From positions 1 to 11,379 of the forward strand of contig CALHZD010000102.1 of the NCBI GenBank assembly GCA_938040985.1: a DNA stretch of 11,379 bases. Direction: 5' to 3'. The notes under the pieces were generated by a model. That model was not told the origin of the DNA. It searched no databases and saw only the letters and a list, made by a program, of their open reading frames with translations. The translations under genes and the position numbers were made by a program. This DNA comes from an uncultured Propionivibrio sp. Its GTDB lineage: Bacteria; Pseudomonadota; Gammaproteobacteria; Burkholderiales; Rhodocyclaceae. This document shows positions 8,901 to 11,379 of this stretch, in pieces (the first letter of the stretch is position 1; the number at the start of each line of letters is the position of its first letter).

Positions 8901-8961
8901 TTACGGCAAGCAGCAGCAATGATGCGGCGATACGGCGGCGAACAGAAGCGGTCGTTCTCAT
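2908..8961 (-). CDS. Bacterial alpha-2-macroglobulin family protein with CLEQ thioester
   Basis: This is a predicted periplasmic protease-trapping protein of 2017 residues. A Sec signal peptide (RRR, then a hydrophobic core at about 11-23) ends at ALA, with cleavage after residue 26. No lipobox cysteine follows, unlike the thioester form YfhM of E. coli. Macroglobulin-type beta domains follow: a proline-rich linker near 442-470, an MG segment from about 543, DRSLFRAGETV at 674-684, and an acidic insert (E851-E857). A glycine-rich putative bait region (five Gly at 1284-1288) precedes the conserved DTLLLWNP block (Trp1302). The thioester motif CLEQ is intact at 1521-1524 in an alpha-helical thioester domain, and a C-terminal MG10-like domain closes the protein. 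All ten other cysteines fall in five neighbouring pairs, fitting periplasmic disulfides. The start is the ATG at 8961, with GAGGA four bases upstream. The protein is longer than E. coli YfhM (about 1650 residues), mostly N-terminal to the thioester. It is the first gene of the operon with pbpC. Confidence 0.95.
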   Translation of the reverse strand: MRTTASVRRRIAASLLLLAVSAPALALKPVRITPQGEVSRIRQFVVQFDTEAVTAGQPGAPAPYTIACESGNAKVKIPAHHAAWRNAKTWAADFDDDLPPDVRCTAKAIAGFKSPKGEALPPGVVQFRTGAPFIRYLMPSGQIDEAQIFILNFNGDVNAASVQATSRCQVEGIGETIPTVLVEGKERTDILSTRWFAKTAEQQPNRYVLLRCNRTLPAKAAVTLHVGEYRSAGGLINKRPRRYGFNVRPPFEAEFSCERPNAQAACLPIRPLTLSFNSPIPVEQAKKILLKTGKEDLSPSLSSDEAKSSDVSTVSFKALFPEQASMQIVLPADLRDDAGRTLRNADSFPLTVKTGPMPPLVKFASTDFGIIERFAEGKNGPALLPVSLRNVESGEAVQASGNAKLEANLRTLTLTSDADIIRWYRKIQRYQNQSIVSRQQAAQDNASNLPPPVPKPAKGSPEEELPRIDDSDVETRAISLLAKIPGVQTQAVPVDGKAAAASPRPFEVIGIPMQPGFHVLEVASSLLGESLLDTRYGKHPMYVRTSALVTNLGVHFKRGRENALVWVTRLDDGKPVANAQVAISSCDGKPLVNGQTNEQGIWQSPAAINAPECNSEETGYGDALFVSARAADANGVQDMAFVWSDWDRGIETWRFNAPTSERGTFDLRAHSVLDRSLFRAGETVSMKHYLRAENLQGLTAASATPDVLRITHLGSGEKVELPLQWQANAGGGQSAVSEWPIPKNAKLGEYQITLTGKDQNNGEVWLESGSFRVEEFRLPTMTGSIVPVDKPPFAALNKLPVRVQLAYINGGAASGLPVHVSASSSPGWVNFPGRDEFSFGKTRRWRHETDEEEEEEEDGNAEDSGGTRLLADRLALKLDKNGSGELSIENIPASDAPLDITLEASYSDPNGEIQSLQSRQRIWPAAVVAGIKTEGWVSVNKDLKLQALALNTDGTPKANAKLNVRAVAHTTVTSRKRLVGGFYSYDNQQSVKDLGSVCSGSSDSRGLLLCNVKIAEAGEIELIATASDDKGKTSEASTSVTVTRQGEIWWGGEDHDRMDLLPEKRAYQPGETAKLQVRMPFRRATALLTVEREGILHSEIVTLTGQDPTVELKIRPEWGPNVYVSVLALRGRLYEVPWYSFFTWGFKSPREWWQAFRYDSKEYAAPTALVDLSKPAYRLGMAEIEVGLTDRALKVDVKADKENYQVREQAQVTIDVRLPDGKPAANAEVAVAAVDQALLELLPNRSWDLLHAMYQPRAWGVQTATAQMEIVGRRHYGRKAVAAGGGGGTGLTRELLDTLLLWNPRVKLDANGQAKLSVPLNDALTRFKIVAIADSGLDRFGTGETSIRSTQDLQIVSGLPPLVREGDQFRAQITLHNTTRKEMKVDVTPRATLLELKPQTVTLPADGAQEIAWEVTAPVQLAFTRTQEILWEISAKDTAGSRATDALKISQRIVPATPVTVQQAMLAQVDGQQIDFAPPPGSLSEPAGKVARGGLKVTLQPSLAESLPSVRDWFANYPFACLEQKTSKAIGLRDKARWQSILDDLPTYLDADGLASYFPPQTDGPARGSDTLTAYLLAVAHEAGKIDPAWQLPAAQRDRMLAGLTRFVEGKIERKFWSPRADRDPRKLAALEALSRYGRLQARMLTSLTIAPNEWPTHALIDWVSILQRTPGIPERNARYEEAMQILRSRLSYQGTQLVFSTERDDYWWWLMVNGDVNGARLMLAVLDDPAWKDDLPALAVGLLARQKHGTWATTNANLWGGLAIERFAAKTETAPVAGQTRISLGGKEETIDWSKVTRAPETGDTLGKMATAQAGYGAMPGAQSYINNSALLPWTSAGGGKPATLTMRQQGSGKPWATVQALAAVPLKAPLAAGYAIKKTVTPTQQAVKGKVTRGDVWRVRLEINAAADMTWVVLTDPVPGGATLLGSGLGRDSALATGDEQSGGRGWLAFVERSFEAYRAYYEHLPKGKTVIEYTVRLNNAGNFNLPPTRAEALYAPEVFGATPNAPVRVEQANP
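6390..6411 (-). repeat. Hexanucleotide microsatellite encoding an acidic run
   Basis: CCTCTT is repeated three and two-thirds times on the plus strand. On the coding strand this is alternating GAG and GAA and makes the seven-glutamate run (residues 851-857) of the macroglobulin. The unit is two codons long, so slippage would change the length of the acidic stretch without breaking the frame. Confidence 0.85.
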
Positions 8962-9127
8962 GGGGTCCTCGTACTCGTGTGTGTTGTGCTTTGCAAAGAG
9001 ATGGCAAAAAAGAAGGGCAAGAGAAAATATGCAAGCTATGCGCAGTGTATGGATGTGTATAAATACTTACGACCATGCGCCTGTATGTGATGCCGATAAG
9101 CGCTCGTGTAACCCAGCGTAAGCTTGT

Positions 9128-9156
9128 GTTATGGTGTATCGTATCGCTATTGTCAT
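9128..9156 (-). promoter_or_regulatory. Candidate sigma-70 promoter for the macroglobulin-pbpC operon
   Basis: On the minus strand ATGACA (9156-9151, five of six bases of TTGACA) is followed after 17 bases by CATAAC (9133-9128, four of six bases of TATAAT). Transcription would begin near 9121, giving a leader of about 160 bases. Spacing is ideal but the -10 is weak, and this is consensus matching only. Confidence 0.4.
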
Positions 9157-9310
9157 GCCGAGACAAGGCGGTATTGGCCGTGCAAGGCGGGATTTCAGCG
9201 CGGAACTTTATGCTGTTCTGTCCATCCAATCGCGCGCAGGTTTTCTGGGTGGGGCGTCATGGCCGGCATCTTTGTTCCATAAGGTAAAAATGTTGTTTGA
9301 TTGCAAATAA

Positions 9311-9323
9311 AATCAGTCAGTTG
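9311..9323 (+). promoter_or_regulatory. Candidate IHF-binding site
   Basis: AATCAGTCAGTTG fits the IHF consensus WATCARNNNNTTR at every defined position and lies in the AT-rich stretch upstream of the adhesin gene. The consensus is short, and a chance hit in a region this size is quite possible. Confidence 0.3.
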
Positions 9324-9347
9324 TAAACTATTTCACATCTTGTTTAC
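9323..9347. promoter_or_regulatory. Inverted repeat GTAAAC-N13-GTTTAC, possible operator
   Basis: Two perfect 6-base arms (9323-9328 and 9342-9347) have centres 19 bases apart. They lie immediately upstream of the best -10-like element for the adhesin gene, so a regulator bound here could affect adhesin transcription. No regulator family is identified. Confidence 0.3.
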
Positions 9348-9362
9348 GGAATTGGGTATAAA
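9332..9362 (+). promoter_or_regulatory. Weak candidate promoter for the adhesin gene
   Basis: TATAAA (9357-9362) is the best -10-like hexamer upstream of the adhesin. The closest -35-like hexamer is TTCACA (9332-9337), at a non-ideal 19-base spacing, so an activator may be needed if this is the promoter. Confidence 0.3.
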
Positions 9363-9487
9363 TTGCGATTTATGTTGCAATGTATTCATGATTGTTCAGC
9401 CGGATTGGCTGACATTGCCCTGCTGGCAGCAAAGCCGCTCAGTCTTCTCAGTTTTTTAGGCGCTGGCGCAAGTCACAAGTCTTGATA

Positions 9488-9505
9488 GGCGGTTTAGGCG
9501 GTTTT
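9488..9505 (+). repeat. 9-bp tandem repeat GGCGGTTTA/GGCGGTTTT
   Basis: These are two adjacent 9-base units differing only in the last base. They run into a dyad with arms GTTTTGC (9501-9507) and GCAAAAC (9522-9528), which encloses a second dyad, TGCGCC/GGCGCA. They lie in the presumed leader of the adhesin. No function is assigned. Confidence 0.4.
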
Positions 9506-9608
9506 GCTGGTGCGCCACGGCGCAAAACGGATGGGACAGATGGAACGGGCAAAGCGGCTACGGAAGGCCCGAATATTTTCGTCTGCGCTCACACGTGATT
9601 CTCTATTA

Positions 9609-9624
9609 CAGACTTTGCAGTCTG
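9609..9624 (+). other. Small leader hairpin
   Basis: CAGACT (9609-9614) and AGTCTG (9619-9624) form a 6-bp stem around TTGC. A short T run follows at 9631-9634, after six other bases. It is too weak for a confident terminator call. In the leader of the adhesin mRNA it could act as an attenuator, but that is speculative. Confidence 0.25.
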
Positions 9625-9693
9625 CCTCGATTTTAAAACCTTCGTATTAACGCACGACCTCGCCAATCAGGCGATTTGTATGGAGATTTTTCT

Positions 9694-11379
9694 ATGAACC
9701 GCATTTATAAAACCGTCTGGAATGAAGCGTTGGCCGCTTGGGTCGCCGTGCAGGAAACGGCCAAATCACATGGTAAATCGGCTTCTTCCGGCGTGGGAGG
9801 GGTCGGCACTGTTGTTTTGGACAGATCGGGCATTAAAAAAGCCCAGCGCTTTGCTCCCGCCGTCATAGTGTCTGCCTTGGCGCTGGCGGCCGGCCAGGCC
9901 AATGCCGCCCCCGGCATCTACATCAATGACGGTCAGGATGTTAACTGTAACGCTTTTCCTGATAGTTCAAACACGGTTACATACGCCATACAGCCGGGCA
10001 CTGCTACACCTATTTCGACGCCTTTGCAGGGAATAGGGGGGGTGTGGGTGCCGCCAACCACTTATTTTGGTCTGAGCTCTTCATATAACCCATGTAATTC
10101 GCGTACCAATGTAGCTAGTGAAGCGCGCGATACGCAGACCAACCGCACTTTGTTCTATGGCGATAACAATGGCGCTGCAAGCGCTACTAATAATGGTTCT
10201 AAAAATCTGACCTTGGGCGGCCGCCTGGATGTCAACAGCGGCATCATCGGCCTGGGTGACCGCGGCGTAAACGGTTCAGGCGGAACCGATAGCATCCGCA
10301 TAGGGAGTGGACAAACTTTGCTGGATGCAAACAAGCAAAGGAATACACTCGCGATTGGTGTCGATACCAAGGCGACCGTTATGGATGCGGTATCTATCGG
10401 CGCGGGCGCGGAGGCTTCTGATGCTAGCAAGCAGGGAAAGGTGACGGCGGTTGGGTATACAGCCAAAGCGACCGCGGCGCATGCTACAGCGCTTGGTGCC
10501 TTTACAGAAGCTAAGAAAGATGGCGGTGCGGCAATTGGCTATCAGGCAAAAGCTACCGGTGTTGGTTCAGTGGCTGTGGGGCGCGAAAGCTACTCGGGAA
10601 CTGGTACAAAAGCCGGAGCCGCTGTGGCGGATTACACAACTGCCGCCGGTTTTAGAGCGGAAGCTACGGGATATGGCGCTGTTTCATTTGGTTCGGGAGC
10701 AAAAGCGACAGTAAAAGATGCTGCTGCGCTTGGCCATGATGCTAGTGCCTCCTTGGAAAATTCTGTTGCTTTGGGCAATGGAAGCACCACCAAAGTGAAT
10801 GCTTCTGCCGTAACTAGCACCACTATCGGATCGATAACATACAGTGGTTTTGCCGGTGCGACTAATGTTGCGGCAGGCGATCAAGTATCGGTGGGAGCGG
10901 CTGGTGCTGAACGTCAAATCAAACATGTTGCCCCGGGCGCAATTACCGCCACCAGCACCGACGCCGTTAATGGTAGCCAGTTGTATTCCGTCGTGAACGG
11001 CTTAGGCTTTGGCGTGAATGCCGATAATAACAGCCTCAAAACTCATCAATTGGGCAAGGAGTTGGCCATTGTTGCCGGCAACACTACAGAAGCTACTTCT
11101 ACTAACAACCTGAAAACCAGCGTTACTCAGGATGCAGGCACTGGTAAAACCATTGTTACCGTCAGCATGAAAGAAGCGCCCACTTTTACCAGTGTAACCA
11201 CCCAAGATGCAGCGGGTAACAAAACAGTAACTAATGCCGGTGGGGTAACCATTACTCAGGCTTCAGGTAACCCGGTTAGCTTGACTAAGAATGGTTTGAA
11301 TAATGGTGGTAACACAATTACCGGTGTAACCGACGGCAATATTGCCGCCAACAGCAAAGAAGCCGTCAACGGCAGCCAG
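9694..11379 (+). CDS. Trimeric autotransporter adhesin (YadA/Hia type), 5' part, runs off the window
   Basis: This surface adhesin would trimerise and be anchored by a C-terminal YadA-type barrel that lies beyond the window. The 562 codons shown have no stop. The start is the ATG at 9694, with GGAG (9682-9685) eight bases upstream. Residues 1-25 match the ESPR extension (MNRIYKTVWNEALAAWVAVQE) of large type V proteins. A hydrophobic core at 54-67 ends at ANA, with cleavage near 71. Residues 73-198 form an N-terminal segment I do not recognise, with two cysteines (85 and 134). From about 199 to 369 run YadA-head repeats of the x-hydrophobic-G type, such as NTLAIG, DAVSIG and NSVALG. The glycines sit at 204, 222, 236, 254, 268, 282, 296, 319, 333, 347 and 361, mostly 14 apart. 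A neck (about 400-431) ends TDAVNGSQLY. An interhead domain includes a GIN-like VSLTKNGLNNGGNTITGV. A second neck ends AVNGSQ at the window edge. GC is visibly lower than in the operon. Adhesive function is inferred from the family. Confidence 0.95.
   Translation, partial: MNRIYKTVWNEALAAWVAVQETAKSHGKSASSGVGGVGTVVLDRSGIKKAQRFAPAVIVSALALAAGQANAAPGIYINDGQDVNCNAFPDSSNTVTYAIQPGTATPISTPLQGIGGVWVPPTTYFGLSSSYNPCNSRTNVASEARDTQTNRTLFYGDNNGAASATNNGSKNLTLGGRLDVNSGIIGLGDRGVNGSGGTDSIRIGSGQTLLDANKQRNTLAIGVDTKATVMDAVSIGAGAEASDASKQGKVTAVGYTAKATAAHATALGAFTEAKKDGGAAIGYQAKATGVGSVAVGRESYSGTGTKAGAAVADYTTAAGFRAEATGYGAVSFGSGAKATVKDAAALGHDASASLENSVALGNGSTTKVNASAVTSTTIGSITYSGFAGATNVAAGDQVSVGAAGAERQIKHVAPGAITATSTDAVNGSQLYSVVNGLGFGVNADNNSLKTHQLGKELAIVAGNTTEATSTNNLKTSVTQDAGTGKTIVTVSMKEAPTFTSVTTQDAAGNKTVTNAGGVTITQASGNPVSLTKNGLNNGGNTITGVTDGNIAANSKEAVNGSQ
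10036..10042 (+). repeat. Seven-G homopolymer inside the adhesin coding sequence
   Basis: Seven consecutive G lie in the codons for Ile-Gly-Gly-Val (residues 114-117). Gain or loss of one base would shift the frame and abolish the adhesin. The tract is shorter than most proven phase-variable poly-G tracts. Confidence 0.6.

Larger units (their letters stand above)
8962..9693. other. Divergent intergenic region between macroglobulin and adhesin genes
   Basis: These 732 bases have no convincing gene. The short frames inside have no recognisable protein content or ribosome site. The AT-rich part (about 9285-9395) holds the best promoter-like and protein-binding signals for the adhesin. The segment 9396-9674 holds several short dyads: TCAGCC/GGCTGA at 9396-9412, TGCTGGCAGCA at 9421-9431, and TCGCC/GGCGA at 9660-9674. 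If the adhesin promoter lies near 9360, its mRNA would have an unusually long leader of about 300 bases. I see no tRNA, no rRNA and no recognisable riboswitch. Confidence 0.7.

Noticed and set aside
8747..9229. 160-codon minus-strand open frame crossing the macroglobulin start
   Set aside because: Its 3' half overlaps the signal peptide region of the macroglobulin in another frame. It has no recognisable features or ribosome site.
9075..9287. 70-codon plus-strand open frame in the intergenic region
   Set aside because: It is short, has no clear ribosome site and no domain, and lies over the candidate minus-strand promoter.

Overview
The window looks like chromosomal DNA from a GC-rich Gram-negative bacterium, most likely a betaproteobacterium. 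Three things support this: a periplasmic alpha-2-macroglobulin paired with penicillin-binding protein 1C (PBP1C), a trimeric autotransporter with the long ESPR signal peptide, and a small inverted-repeat element at the left edge whose core resembles the Correia repeats of Neisseria. The last point leans towards Neisseriales, but I hold it only moderately because DNA uptake sequences are almost absent.

Layout, left to right. Positions 1-383 hold no convincing gene. They are a repeat-rich stretch downstream of pbpC containing a 112-bp element with 22-23 bp terminal inverted repeats (63-174), a perfect 21-bp direct repeat on either side of it (9-29 and 304-324), and several degenerate copies and hairpins of the same motif. 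Positions 384-8961 hold a two-gene minus-strand operon: a 2017-residue alpha-2-macroglobulin, transcribed first, followed by PBP1C, whose reading frame overlaps or closely follows it. Positions 8962-9693 are a 732-bp divergent intergenic region with promoter-like and palindromic signals. From 9694 to the right edge runs the 5' part (562 codons, no stop) of a plus-strand trimeric autotransporter adhesin of visibly lower GC than the operon.

The macroglobulin is expected to trap foreign proteases in the periplasm through its intact CLEQ thioester. PBP1C is expected to polymerise and cross-link peptidoglycan. The pairing is widespread in proteobacteria and has been proposed to act when the envelope is breached. 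The adhesin is divergent and probably separately regulated, with no obvious functional link. The long plus-strand open frames opposite the operon are high-GC shadows and are not annotated.
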